This document shows positions 47,936 through 56,243 of a DNA stretch of 64,000 nt, piece after piece. A program made the translations under genes and the position numbers. How positions within the stretch are numbered: position 1 is the stretch's first letter; every line of letters begins with the position of its first letter. The DNA lies in assembly GCA_020633555.1 (NCBI GenBank), contig JACKDL010000018.1:83819-147818 (forward strand). The letters run 5' to 3'. The notes beneath the pieces are model-generated. The model saw only the letters and a program-made list of their open reading frames with translations. It made no database searches and had not been told where the DNA came from. The DNA comes from Myxococcales bacterium (GTDB lineage: Bacteria > Myxococcota_A > Bradymonadia > UBA7976 > UBA1532).

Positions 47936-50169
47936 TGGGGCGCTGGTGGCTCCCCCTTGGTCTGCTGGCGCTGGCGTGGATCGGGTCGGCGCAGGCGGCC
48001 AACCCGCTGAGCAAGCCCCACGCGCACCTGGACAACCAGGCCAACTGCAACAAGTGCCACGTGGCCTTTGGTGGGGTGCCCGCCAGCAACTGCCGCAACT
48101 GCCACAAGGACATCGACGGTACGATCCGTCAGGGCAAGGGCCTGCATGGGCGGGTGGTGGGCAACGGCACGTGCAACACCTGCCACCGTGAGCACCTGGG
48201 CCGCGGCCACGACGTGCGGGGGCTCAACCCCCGCAGCTTCGACCACAGCCAGACGGGCTACCCGCTCACCGGGGGCCACGGCGGCGTGCGCTGCCGGCAG
48301 TGCCACACCGACAAGCGGCCCAGCGGGCGCGACAGCTACCTGGGCGCCCCCACCGACTGCGTGGCCTGCCACGGCGAGTACCACGGCAAGGGCACCAAGG
48401 CGGATCTGCGGGCCTGCGAGCGCTGCCACAACACCCAGGGCTGGGCGCTGCTGAACGCCAACTTGCGCTTCGACCACGAACGCGAGACCCGCTTCCCGCG
48501 CACCGGCCAGCACAAGGACGTGGAGTGCAAGGACTGCCACCTGGGCAAGAAGCGCTTCTCGCCGCTGAACATCTCGGGCTGCGCGAGCTGCCACAAGGAT
48601 CCCCACCCGCCCGGGATCTTCGGCCGCCGGCTGTGCGAGGAGTGCCACGTCACGCAGGGCTTCAAGGTCAACAGCATCTTCGACCACGGGTCCACAGGCT
48701 GGCCCTTGCGCGGCGAGCACAAGAAGAAGCAGTGCCTGGACTGCCACGCCTGGGAGCGCTGGAAGCCCCGCACGAAGGACTGCGCGGGGTGCCACGAGGA
48801 CAGCCACCGCGGTCAGTTCAAGGGCACGCCCTGTGCCCGCTGCCACCAGGAGAGCGGCTGGAAGCGGCTGCGGTTCAACCACGACACCCAGAGCCAGTTC
48901 CCGCTGCGCGGCAAGCACAAGCGGGTGGACTGCGCCCGCTGCCACCCGGGGGGCAAGTACAAGCCCCTGGACACGCGCTGCGTGGGCTGCCACCGCAACG
49001 ACAACCCGCACCAGGACACCTTCGGCGACACGCCGTGCTCGAACTGCCACACCCCCGTGGACTGGAAGAAGACCCGCTTCGACCACGGGATCACGGGCTT
49101 CCCCCTCGAGGGGCGCCACTCGGAGCAGCCCTGCTACCGCTGCCACCCCAACGGCACCGAGACCCAGGACGACACGGTGCAGGACTGCGCCTTCTGCCAC
49201 CGCGACCCCCACGGCGATCAGTTCGACAAGGCCCCCTGTGACCGGTGCCACCGCGGGTTCGAGCGCTTCCGGATTCCGCTGTTCGACCACACCCTGGCGC
49301 GGTTCCAGCTTGCCGGGCGCCACCTGGAGGTGGAGTGCCTGGGCTGCCACAAGGGTGGGCACTACCGGCCCATCGACACCGCCTGTGGCAACTGCCACCA
49401 GAACTTCCACGAGGGCCAGTTCAGCCGGGCCTGCGACCAGTGCCACACCCCCGAGCTGTGGTCGAAGGCGACCTTCGATCATGACCGGCAGAGCGACTAC
49501 GCCCTGGACGGCGCCCACCGCGAGGTCACCTGCAAGAAGTGCCATGTGCGCAACCAGTACAAGGGCACGCCGCGGGACTGCGAGGGCTGCCACCTGGACG
49601 TGCACCAGGGCAGCAAGGGGCCCGACTGCGACCGCTGCCACACCACCCGCGACTGGACCGCGAACCAGACCCAGAACCACGACTTCGGGGCCTTCACGCT
49701 GAACGGCGTGCACGACCTGATCGAGTGTGAGCGCTGCCACGGCGCCAACCGTGAGAAGCAGCTCGCCGGCACTGGCCCCGAGTGCGTGAACTGTCACCGG
49801 GATCCGCACTTCGGCAGCCTGGGCCCCATGTGCCACGACTGCCACACGCAGCAAGGCTTCCTGCCCAGCACGTTCCTGCACATCCAGACGGGCTTCCGGC
49901 TGAGCGGGGCCCACCGCTTCGTGGCTTGCCGCGACTGTCACCCGGGCCGGGTCTTCGGCGGGCTGCCCAGCAGCTGCGACTTCTGCCACCAGGACACCTT
50001 CCAGCGCACCGCGGGCACCGACTGCGACCACACCCAGCTCTGCCCGGGCGCCCTCGATAGCTGCCACACCTGCCACGACACGCGCTCCTGGGTGCGCGCC
50101 CGGCCGGGCAGCTCCTGCGGGTCGCCGGCGGCGGGCGGCGTGTGCCGGGCCGGGGGAGAGCGCGAGTGA
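47935..50169 (+). CDS. Periplasmic multihaem cytochrome c with 30 CXXCH motifs
   Basis: The product has 744 residues. A Sec signal peptide (cleaved near GSAQA/ANPL) leads into 30 CXXCH motifs between residues 38 and 714, a density of about one haem per 23 residues. Apart from three N-terminal haems, the protein is nine tandem modules of ~65-70 residues: (F)xHxxTxFxLxGxH, CxxCH, CxxCHxDxH, CxxCHxxxxW. Each module has three CXXCH motifs and about three extra His available as sixth ligands, so most haems should be bis-His and low potential. It resembles a chain of cytochrome c7-like tri-haem units. Its ATG overlaps the previous stop (TGATG). The last ~30 residues, overlapping the next gene, are unlike the rest. 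Confidence 0.92.
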   Translation: MGRWWLPLGLLALAWIGSAQAANPLSKPHAHLDNQANCNKCHVAFGGVPASNCRNCHKDIDGTIRQGKGLHGRVVGNGTCNTCHREHLGRGHDVRGLNPRSFDHSQTGYPLTGGHGGVRCRQCHTDKRPSGRDSYLGAPTDCVACHGEYHGKGTKADLRACERCHNTQGWALLNANLRFDHERETRFPRTGQHKDVECKDCHLGKKRFSPLNISGCASCHKDPHPPGIFGRRLCEECHVTQGFKVNSIFDHGSTGWPLRGEHKKKQCLDCHAWERWKPRTKDCAGCHEDSHRGQFKGTPCARCHQESGWKRLRFNHDTQSQFPLRGKHKRVDCARCHPGGKYKPLDTRCVGCHRNDNPHQDTFGDTPCSNCHTPVDWKKTRFDHGITGFPLEGRHSEQPCYRCHPNGTETQDDTVQDCAFCHRDPHGDQFDKAPCDRCHRGFERFRIPLFDHTLARFQLAGRHLEVECLGCHKGGHYRPIDTACGNCHQNFHEGQFSRACDQCHTPELWSKATFDHDRQSDYALDGAHREVTCKKCHVRNQYKGTPRDCEGCHLDVHQGSKGPDCDRCHTTRDWTANQTQNHDFGAFTLNGVHDLIECERCHGANREKQLAGTGPECVNCHRDPHFGSLGPMCHDCHTQQGFLPSTFLHIQTGFRLSGAHRFVACRDCHPGRVFGGLPSSCDFCHQDTFQRTAGTDCDHTQLCPGALDSCHTCHDTRSWVRARPGSSCGSPAAGGVCRAGGERE

Positions 50170-51485
50170 GGCGCCTGCTCGCCCTGTGCCTGACGCTGTC
50201 GGCCGCCACGCAAATGGCCCGAGCGCGCGAGGTGGACGTGGACGGCCGCGTGAGCCTGCGCGGCTACTACTCTGCCGACAGCGCTGGCTACACCCCGGTG
50301 GGCATCACCTTCCTCGAGACGGACGCGAAGGTCACCGGCCTGACCGAGCTGGAGCTGGGGCTCCTGCTCGACGCCACCTTCATCCTCGACGCCACCGAGG
50401 CCAACGAGCGCCGCTTCGGCGAGACCGAGGGCATCGGGCAGGTGCGCCAGCTCCACGTGGAGCAGCCCCGCCTGCTGGGGCGCTTCGACCTGAGCTTCGG
50501 GCGCAAACTGCTGTTCGAGGCCGGCAACGCCTGGGTCGATGGCCTGGACGCTGAGGTGTGGTTCGACCGCCGCCGCGCCAGCCTGGGCGTGTACGGCGGG
50601 CTCAGCCCCGACCGCTTCGACCGCTCGCTGACGCCCGACTACCAGGCCGCGGGGGTGTACGGCACCTTCCACCGGGACGGCCTGGACCTGTCGGCCGCCT
50701 ACAACGCGCTGCTCTTCGAGGGCGAGCTGGACCGCCACTGGGCCTTCAACCGGGCCCACTGGAAGGCGGGGGATGGCCTGTTCCTGTCCAGCTACCTGGT
50801 GGTGGACTTCGCCGAGCGCGCGGCGGTGACCACCTGGCTGGGCACCGTGGACTACACCCCCATTCCGGCGGTGAACCTCGCGCTGAACCTCAGCCGGTAC
50901 AGCATCGAGCAGTTCCGCAACCAGGCCGTCTACCGCAACGTGGTCGAGCCCAACCAGGCGCTGATCCTGGGCGACGAGATCATCGATCTGGTCTACAACC
51001 GCGCCCGCCTGTCGGCCAGCCTGCGGGTGTGGCGCACGGTCTATCACTACCAGTCGCTGGAGCTGAAGCAGCGGTCCCAGGACGGCCGCGACAGCTTCCT
51101 GTACACGGTGGGCATTCGCGACGACGACCTGGCCGGCACGGGGCTGCGGGTGGACCTGTCGGGGCAGCTCGTGAACAACTTCCTCAGCGACTCCTACCTC
51201 GTGTCGTTGGACCTCGCCCGCGACCTGGCCGGGCAGCTCGGCCTGGGCGCGCGCCTCACCTGGTTCGACGGCCGGACCGTGGGGCGGGCCACCGAGCGCG
51301 GCCGGACCTTCGACGAGGCACAGCAGGTGGTGCTGATGGGCGTGGGCGTGAACTGGCGGCTGAGCCAGAGCCACCACCTGGATGCCTGGTACGACGGCAT
51401 CTACGAGGCGGAGCTCCAGGACGCGCGCAACGCCGAGAACCTGTTCATCCACACCGGGATGCTGCGCTACTCCTGGCTCTACTGA
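50166..51485 (+). CDS. Outer-membrane beta-barrel protein of the electron-conduit operon
   Basis: The product has 439 residues. A signal peptide (LLALCLTLSAATQMARA) precedes a body of alternating amphipathic strands (VSLRGYYSADS, LELGLLLDATFIL, FDLSFGRKLLF, LGARLTWF, VGVNWRLS) ending RYSWLY, with the terminal aromatic residue typical of barrel proteins. No CXXCH is present. The GTG at 50166 has a strong GGGGGAGAG site and overlaps the cytochrome stop (GTGA). By analogy with porin-cytochrome systems (MtrB/PioB) it may form the outer-membrane sheath through which the cytochrome passes electrons. I cannot assign it to the MtrB family by eye. Confidence 0.8.
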   Translation: MRRLLALCLTLSAATQMARAREVDVDGRVSLRGYYSADSAGYTPVGITFLETDAKVTGLTELELGLLLDATFILDATEANERRFGETEGIGQVRQLHVEQPRLLGRFDLSFGRKLLFEAGNAWVDGLDAEVWFDRRRASLGVYGGLSPDRFDRSLTPDYQAAGVYGTFHRDGLDLSAAYNALLFEGELDRHWAFNRAHWKAGDGLFLSSYLVVDFAERAAVTTWLGTVDYTPIPAVNLALNLSRYSIEQFRNQAVYRNVVEPNQALILGDEIIDLVYNRARLSASLRVWRTVYHYQSLELKQRSQDGRDSFLYTVGIRDDDLAGTGLRVDLSGQLVNNFLSDSYLVSLDLARDLAGQLGLGARLTWFDGRTVGRATERGRTFDEAQQVVLMGVGVNWRLSQSHHLDAWYDGIYEAELQDARNAENLFIHTGMLRYSWLY

Positions 51486-51558
51486 CGCCGCCCTCAGGGC
51501 CGCCCACGGGGGCCGGTCCGGCGTGCCAGGGGCCCTGAGGTCGCGGGCCACTGCCGGC

Positions 51559-51587
51559 TTCCGACCCCTCGCCGCCTGTGCTACCGT
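51559..51587 (+). promoter_or_regulatory. Candidate frr promoter
   Basis: TTCCGA (51559-51564) and TACCGT (51582-51587) are 17 bases apart, 41 bases before the frr start. It is a weak match but in the usual place for this window. Confidence 0.35.
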
Positions 51588-51628
51588 CCCCGTCCAGACA
51601 ACCCCTTGCTGACAAAGGGCATACCCGG

Positions 51629-52183
51629 ATGGACGAGATCTACGACGACCTCAACGAGAGCTTCCAGGGCACCTTCAGCGCGCTGAAGCGCGACCTGGCG
51701 CGGGTGCGCACCGGCCGCGCCAACCCGACCCTGCTGGACAACATCCGCGTGCCCTACTACGGGCAGCCCACGCCGCTGAACCAGGTGGCCGCCATCCAGG
51801 TCCCCGAGGCCCGGATGATCACCATCAAGCCGTGGGAGTCCACGCTCCTCAAGGACATCGAGCGGGCGATCATGGCCTCGGATCTGGGCCTGAACCCCAA
51901 CAACGACGGCACGCTGATCCGCATCGCCATCCCGGCCCTCACCGAGGACCGGCGCCGCGACCTGGTGAAGAAGATCCACGCCGTCGGCGAGGACGCGAAG
52001 ATCGCCGCGCGCAACCACCGCCGCGACGCCCGCAAGTTCCTGGAGGAGCTCCAGAAGGCCTCGGAGATCACCGAGGACGACCTGCAGCGCGGCTACAAGA
52101 AGGTGGACGAGATGACCACCGCGGCCACCAGCAAGATCGACGAGATCATCAAGGCCAAGGAAGAGGAGCTGATGGAGGTCTGA
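51629..52183 (+). CDS. frr: Ribosome recycling factor
   Basis: The product has 184 residues, the normal length. RTGRANPTLLDNIRVPYYGQPTPLNQVA and DLGLNPNNDGTLIRIAIPALTEDRR are the conserved family signatures, with a helical C-terminal tail ending KAKEEELMEV. It splits post-termination ribosomes together with EF-G. In most bacteria frr directly follows pyrH; here it is on the opposite strand and faces pyrH. The ATG at 51629 has AAAGGG about eight bases upstream. Confidence 0.96.
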   Translation: MDEIYDDLNESFQGTFSALKRDLARVRTGRANPTLLDNIRVPYYGQPTPLNQVAAIQVPEARMITIKPWESTLLKDIERAIMASDLGLNPNNDGTLIRIAIPALTEDRRRDLVKKIHAVGEDAKIAARNHRRDARKFLEELQKASEITEDDLQRGYKKVDEMTTAATSKIDEIIKAKEEELMEV

Positions 52184-52302
52184 GGGCCCGCCCTCGGATC
52201 CCCGCACCTCGCCCCGCAAGCGTCGCGCCCGCCGGGCGCGCACTGCACCCTCAGCCCAGGCCGGGCTACTCTTCAAGAGTCAGCGTGAAGCAGCGGAGGG
52301 GA

Positions 52303-52321
52303 GGGGGCCGCCAGGGCCCCC
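52303..52321. terminator. Hairpin between convergent frr and pyrH
   Basis: GGGGGCC (52303-52309) pairs perfectly with GGCCCCC (52315-52321) around a 5-base loop. No T-run occurs on either strand, so it may act as a weak bidirectional terminator. Confidence 0.4.
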
Positions 52322-52328
52322 GTGCGGA

Positions 52329-53048
52329 TCAGTCGACCGTGATGATGGTGCCGATGGTCTCGCCCCGCGCCACCCGCACCACGTTGCCGGGCTGCTTCAG
52401 GCTGAAGACGATGATCGGCATGTGGTTCTCGCGGCACAGGCTGATGGCGGTGCCGTCCATCACCCGCAGGTCGCGGTGGAGGACCTCGGTGTAGGTCAGC
52501 CGGTCGAACCGGGTGGCGTTGGGGTGGGTGACCGGATCGGCGTCGTAGATGCCGTCCACCTTCGTGGCCTTGAGCACCACGTCGGCGTTGATCTCCGCCG
52601 CCCGCAGCGCCGCCGCGGTGTCGGTGGTGAAGAATGGGTTGCCGGTGCCCGCCGCGAAGACCACCACGCGCCCCTTCTCGAGGTGGCGCATGGCCCGCCG
52701 GCGGATGAACGGCTCGGCCACCCGGGGCATCTCGATGCCCGACATGACCCGGGTGTTCAGGCCGGCGTTCTCGAAGGCGTCCTGGAGCGCCAGGGCGTTC
52801 ATGACCGTAGCCAGCATGCCCATGTAGTCGGCGCTGGTGCGGTCCATGCCGCTGGCCGCGCCCTTGACGCCCCGGAAGATGTTCCCGCCGCCGATGACGA
52901 CGGCGAGCTCGACCCCGCTGTCCTTGACCGCCTGCACCTCGCCGGCGATGCGCGCGACGGTGTCGGTGCAGATGCCGAAGGGCCCGTCGCCCATCAGCGC
53001 TTCGCCCGACAGCTTCAGCAGGATCCGACGGAAGCGGAGGTCGCTCAT
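52329..53048 (-). CDS. pyrH: UMP kinase
   Basis: The product has 239 residues. LLKLSGEALMG at the N-terminus, VIGGGNIFRG, DYMGMLATVMNALALQDA, AAGTGNPFFTTDTAAALRA and ATKVDGIYDADP are the amino-acid-kinase-fold signatures of bacterial UMP kinase. It phosphorylates UMP in pyrimidine biosynthesis. The ATG at 53048 is 11 bases after the tsf stop, consistent with the rpsB-tsf-pyrH operon. Confidence 0.96.
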   Translation of the reverse strand: MSDLRFRRILLKLSGEALMGDGPFGICTDTVARIAGEVQAVKDSGVELAVVIGGGNIFRGVKGAASGMDRTSADYMGMLATVMNALALQDAFENAGLNTRVMSGIEMPRVAEPFIRRRAMRHLEKGRVVVFAAGTGNPFFTTDTAAALRAAEINADVVLKATKVDGIYDADPVTHPNATRFDRLTYTEVLHRDLRVMDGTAISLCRENHMPIIVFSLKQPGNVVRVARGETIGTIITVD

Positions 53049-53058
53049 GGGGCTGACC

Positions 53059-53706
53059 TCAGCCCTGGGCCGCCGCAGCCACCTCGGCCGCGAAGTCGTC
53101 GACCTTCTTCTCGATGCCCTCACCCACCTCGAAGCGCACGAACCGACGGATCGTGATCTTCTCGCGGATGCGCCCGGCCACCTCGTCGACGTACTGGCCG
53201 ACGGTGACGTCCGGGTTCTTCACGAAGGGCTGGTCGACCAGGCAGATGTCCTTCTTCCACTTGGCGATCTTGCCGTCCACGATCCGCGCGAGGATGTGAT
53301 CGGGCTTGCCCTCGTTCTTCATCTGCTCGGCGAAGATCTCGCGGTTCTTCTCGACCTCGGCCTCGCCGATCTCGTCGTCGCGCACGTAGGTGGGGTTGGC
53401 CGCGGCCACGTGCATGCAGACGTCCTTCAGCAGCTGCTGGAAGTCGTCGTTGCGGGCGACGAAGTCGGTCTCGCTGTTGATCTCGACCAGCACGCCGATG
53501 CGGCCGCCGTGCACGTAGCTGCCGACCGCACCCTCAGCGGCCACCTTGTCGGCGCGCTTGCCGACGGAGGCCAGGCTCTTCTTCTGGAGCCACTCGAGGG
53601 CCTTCTCCATGTCGCCGTCGCACTCGACCAGCGCCTTCTTGCAGTCCATCATGCCGGCGCCGGTCTGCTGGCGCAGCGCGGCCACATCCTTCGCGGAGAT
53701 CGCCAT
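53059..53706 (-). CDS. tsf: Elongation factor Ts
   Basis: The product has 215 residues, the short form, lacking much of the second half seen in E. coli (283 residues). The UBA-like start (VAALRQQTGAGMMDCKKALVECDGDMEKALEWLQKK) and the core NSETDFVARNDDF are conserved. It recharges EF-Tu with GTP. It sits between rpsB and pyrH. Confidence 0.95.
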   Translation of the reverse strand: MAISAKDVAALRQQTGAGMMDCKKALVECDGDMEKALEWLQKKSLASVGKRADKVAAEGAVGSYVHGGRIGVLVEINSETDFVARNDDFQQLLKDVCMHVAAANPTYVRDDEIGEAEVEKNREIFAEQMKNEGKPDHILARIVDGKIAKWKKDICLVDQPFVKNPDVTVGQYVDEVAGRIREKITIRRFVRFEVGEGIEKKVDDFAAEVAAAAQG

Positions 53707-53751
53707 GTCTTACTCCCTGGGGGCTTGGTGTTGTGGGGGCTGTCCGATGGA

Positions 53752-54606
53752 TCAGGCGTCGTCGCCCGCGTCATCGGCGGTCTGATCGGGGCTCGCGCTC
53801 GCCTCGGGCGTGGGCATCTCCATGCCGGCCGGCTTGATGGCCACCTCGGGGCCATGGCCGTGGATGGGCTGCTCCACGATGCCGCTGTCGGCCTCGCCGC
53901 GACCGCTGAAGCGGTCGTTGTGGGCCTGACGACCCTCGAGCACGGCGTCGGCGATGCGGGCGCTGAACAGCTCGATGGACCGGATGGCGTCATCGTTGCC
54001 CGGGATGGGGAAGTCGATGCCCTCGGGATCGGTGTTGCTGTCCACCACGGCCACCACCTTGATGCCCAGCTTGCGGGCCTCGGCGATGGCGATGTGCTCC
54101 TTGATGGTGTCGATGACGAAGAGCACCCCGGGCAGGTGCTCCATGTTCTTGATCCCGCCCAGGTTGGCCTCGAGCTTCTCGCGCTCGCGGAAGAGCTTGA
54201 GGGTCTCCTTCTTGGTCAGCGCGCCGCTGATGTTGGGATCGGTGAGCATGCGATCGATGTTGCGCAGGCGCTCGATGCTGCCCTTGATGGTGCGGAAGTT
54301 GGTCAGCGTGCCACCCAGCCAGCGGTTGGTCAGGTGGTACATGCCGCAGCGAGCGGCCTCCTTGCGCACGGTGTCCTGGGCCTGCTTCTTGGTGGCGACG
54401 AACAGCACCGACTCGCCCCGAGCCACCATCTGGGTGACGAAGTCCGCGGCGCGCTTGAAGGCGGGCACGGTCTTCTGCAGGTCGATGATGTGGATGCCGT
54501 TGCGGGCGCCGTAGATGAACGGGCGCATCTTGGGGTTCCAGCGGCTGGTCTGGTGACCGAAGTGGACGCCGGCTTCGAGCAGCTCGCGAATCGTGACCGA
54601 GGACAT
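53752..54606 (-). CDS. rpsB: 30S ribosomal protein S2
   Basis: The product has 284 residues. LLEAGVHFGHQTSRWNPKM, FIYGARNGIHIIDLQKT, NRWLGGTLTNFRTI and LPIPGNDDAIRS-type wording are S2 signatures. A 45-residue Pro/Ala/Asp-rich tail follows the conserved core. The ATG at 54606 has an ideal GGAGG upstream; the longer frame adds non-conserved sequence. The S2 operon continues with tsf and pyrH. Confidence 0.96.
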   Translation of the reverse strand: MSSVTIRELLEAGVHFGHQTSRWNPKMRPFIYGARNGIHIIDLQKTVPAFKRAADFVTQMVARGESVLFVATKKQAQDTVRKEAARCGMYHLTNRWLGGTLTNFRTIKGSIERLRNIDRMLTDPNISGALTKKETLKLFREREKLEANLGGIKNMEHLPGVLFVIDTIKEHIAIAEARKLGIKVVAVVDSNTDPEGIDFPIPGNDDAIRSIELFSARIADAVLEGRQAHNDRFSGRGEADSGIVEQPIHGHGPEVAIKPAGMEMPTPEASASPDQTADDAGDDA

Positions 54607-54727
54607 GGCAACCTCCTGCGTTGGTCCTCCGCGCCCGTCATCACCCCTTGGATCCCCGCTTGGGGACGCACCGAAGGGGCTCGGGTGCGCGTGTGTATTT
54701 CCGCCCCGCACAGTGCGAGGGCGCGGC

Positions 54728-54756
54728 TTCGTACCAGAACCCACCCGTGGGTGCAA
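54728..54756 (-). promoter_or_regulatory. Candidate rpsB promoter and leader
   Basis: On the minus strand TTGCAC (54756-54751) and TACGAA (54733-54728) are separated by 17 bases. This leaves a leader of about 115 bases before rpsB, containing a GGGG/CCCC hairpin near 54651-54665 that could serve S2 autoregulation; the regulatory role is speculative. Confidence 0.5.
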
Positions 54757-54803
54757 GGCGGCCGCGCCGGCAACGGCTGTAACCAGGGGGACGGCCAGGG
54801 CGT

Positions 54804-54832
54804 TTGACCCTCACGCCCCGCAGGGCTAGCGT
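54804..54832 (+). promoter_or_regulatory. Candidate gshA promoter
   Basis: TTGACC (54804-54809) and TAGCGT (54827-54832) with a 17-base spacer, 43 bases before the gshA start. One of the best -35 matches in the window. Confidence 0.55.
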
Positions 54833-54875
54833 TCGCGCTTCCACGGCGCCCGGCCGGGCGCAGGAGTTGGCCACC

Positions 54876-56207
54876 ATGAGCTCGATGACCTTCGACGACG
54901 CGACCCCCATCACGGGGCTCGACCAGCTCGTGAGCTACATGCTCGAGCAGGTCAAGCCCCCGGAGCGGTGGGTGGTGGGCACCGAGCACGAGAAGTTCGG
55001 CTGGTGGCCGGCCCGGGGGGCGTACCCCACCTATGAGGATCCAGCCGGCATCGGGGCGGTGCTCGAGGCCCTCGAGGCGCGGGGCTGGGAGGCGACCCGC
55101 GAGGGCGACGCCATCATCTCGCTGTACCGGGACGGGGCGCGCATCACCCTCGAGCCGGGGGGCCAGTTCGAGCTGAGTGGTGCCCCGCTGCGGCGGCTGC
55201 TGGACACGAAGGCCGAGCTCCACGCGCATCTGGATGAGCTGCGCGAGGTGTCCGCCCCCTTTGGCCTGGTGTGGGCCGGGTTCGGGGCCGGGCCCCACGG
55301 CACGGCGGCCGACATGCCGCACATGCCGAAGGCGCGCTACGGCGTCATGCGGCGCTACCTGCCCACCCGGGGCAAGCTGGCACTGCACATGATGCACAGC
55401 ACGGCCACCGTCCAGGCCAACTACGACTTCTCGGACGAGGCGGACGCCATGCGCAAGCTGCGGGCGTCGCTGCTCGTGCAGCCGATCATGGCCGCGGTCT
55501 TCGCCAACTCGCCCTTCGTGGATGGGGTGCTGCGCGATGATGTGGTGAGCTGGCGCTCGCGGATCTGGCTCGACACCGACAACGACCGCACCCGCTTTTC
55601 ACCCCGGCTGCTGGAGGCCGACGCAGGGCTCATCGACTACGTCGAGTGGGCCCTGGACGTGCCGATGTTCTTCTTCACGCGGGGGCACAGCTTCATCGAC
55701 TGCGCCGGGCTGACCTTCCGGCGCTTCATGGTCGAGGGCTTCCAGGGGCACGCGGCGACCTTGGGCGACTTCGCCATGCACCTGTCGACGCTGTTCCCCG
55801 AGGCGCGCTTGAAGCAGTACCTGGAGGTGCGGGCGGCGGACATGGGCCGACCGGAGGACGTGGTGGCGCTGCCGGCCATCCACGCCGGGCTGCTCTACGA
55901 CGGCGAGGCCCTGGACAAGGTGCTGGCGCTGTTGGGGCACGTGGACCACGCGGCCTGGTGGGCGCTGCGCGAACAAGTGCCCTTCCTGGGCCTGAAGGCG
56001 ACCTTGAGCGGCCGCACGCTGCAGGCGTGGGCGATGGACGTGCTGGACATTGCGCGAGAAGGCCTGGGCCGCTGGCAGCCCGAGGCCCAGGACTTGTTCG
56101 ATCACATCATCGAGCGGGTGGCCCAGGGGCGCTGCCCGGCGGATGACCTTCGTGAAGCCTGGGCCGGCGACGTGGGCGCCCTGTTTCAGGCCTTCCGCAT
56201 CGCCTGA
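54876..56207 (+). CDS. gshA: Glutamate-cysteine ligase (plant/alphaproteobacterial type)
   Basis: The product has 443 residues. VVGTEHEKFGWW at the N-terminus, LEPGGQFELSGAPL, MMHSTATVQANYDFSDEADAMRKLR and QPIMAAVFANSPF are signatures of the GCS2-like class of glutamate-cysteine ligase. It joins Glu and Cys in the first step of glutathione synthesis, using ATP. The ATG at 54876 has AGGAG nine bases upstream. No gshB is adjacent. It ends 36 bases from a converging gene. Confidence 0.93.
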   Translation: MSSMTFDDATPITGLDQLVSYMLEQVKPPERWVVGTEHEKFGWWPARGAYPTYEDPAGIGAVLEALEARGWEATREGDAIISLYRDGARITLEPGGQFELSGAPLRRLLDTKAELHAHLDELREVSAPFGLVWAGFGAGPHGTAADMPHMPKARYGVMRRYLPTRGKLALHMMHSTATVQANYDFSDEADAMRKLRASLLVQPIMAAVFANSPFVDGVLRDDVVSWRSRIWLDTDNDRTRFSPRLLEADAGLIDYVEWALDVPMFFFTRGHSFIDCAGLTFRRFMVEGFQGHAATLGDFAMHLSTLFPEARLKQYLEVRAADMGRPEDVVALPAIHAGLLYDGEALDKVLALLGHVDHAAWWALREQVPFLGLKATLSGRTLQAWAMDVLDIAREGLGRWQPEAQDLFDHIIERVAQGRCPADDLREAWAGDVGALFQAFRIA

Positions 56208-56243
56208 GACCCGGGCGGTCGCCCAGGCGCAGGGCCTCCTGAT

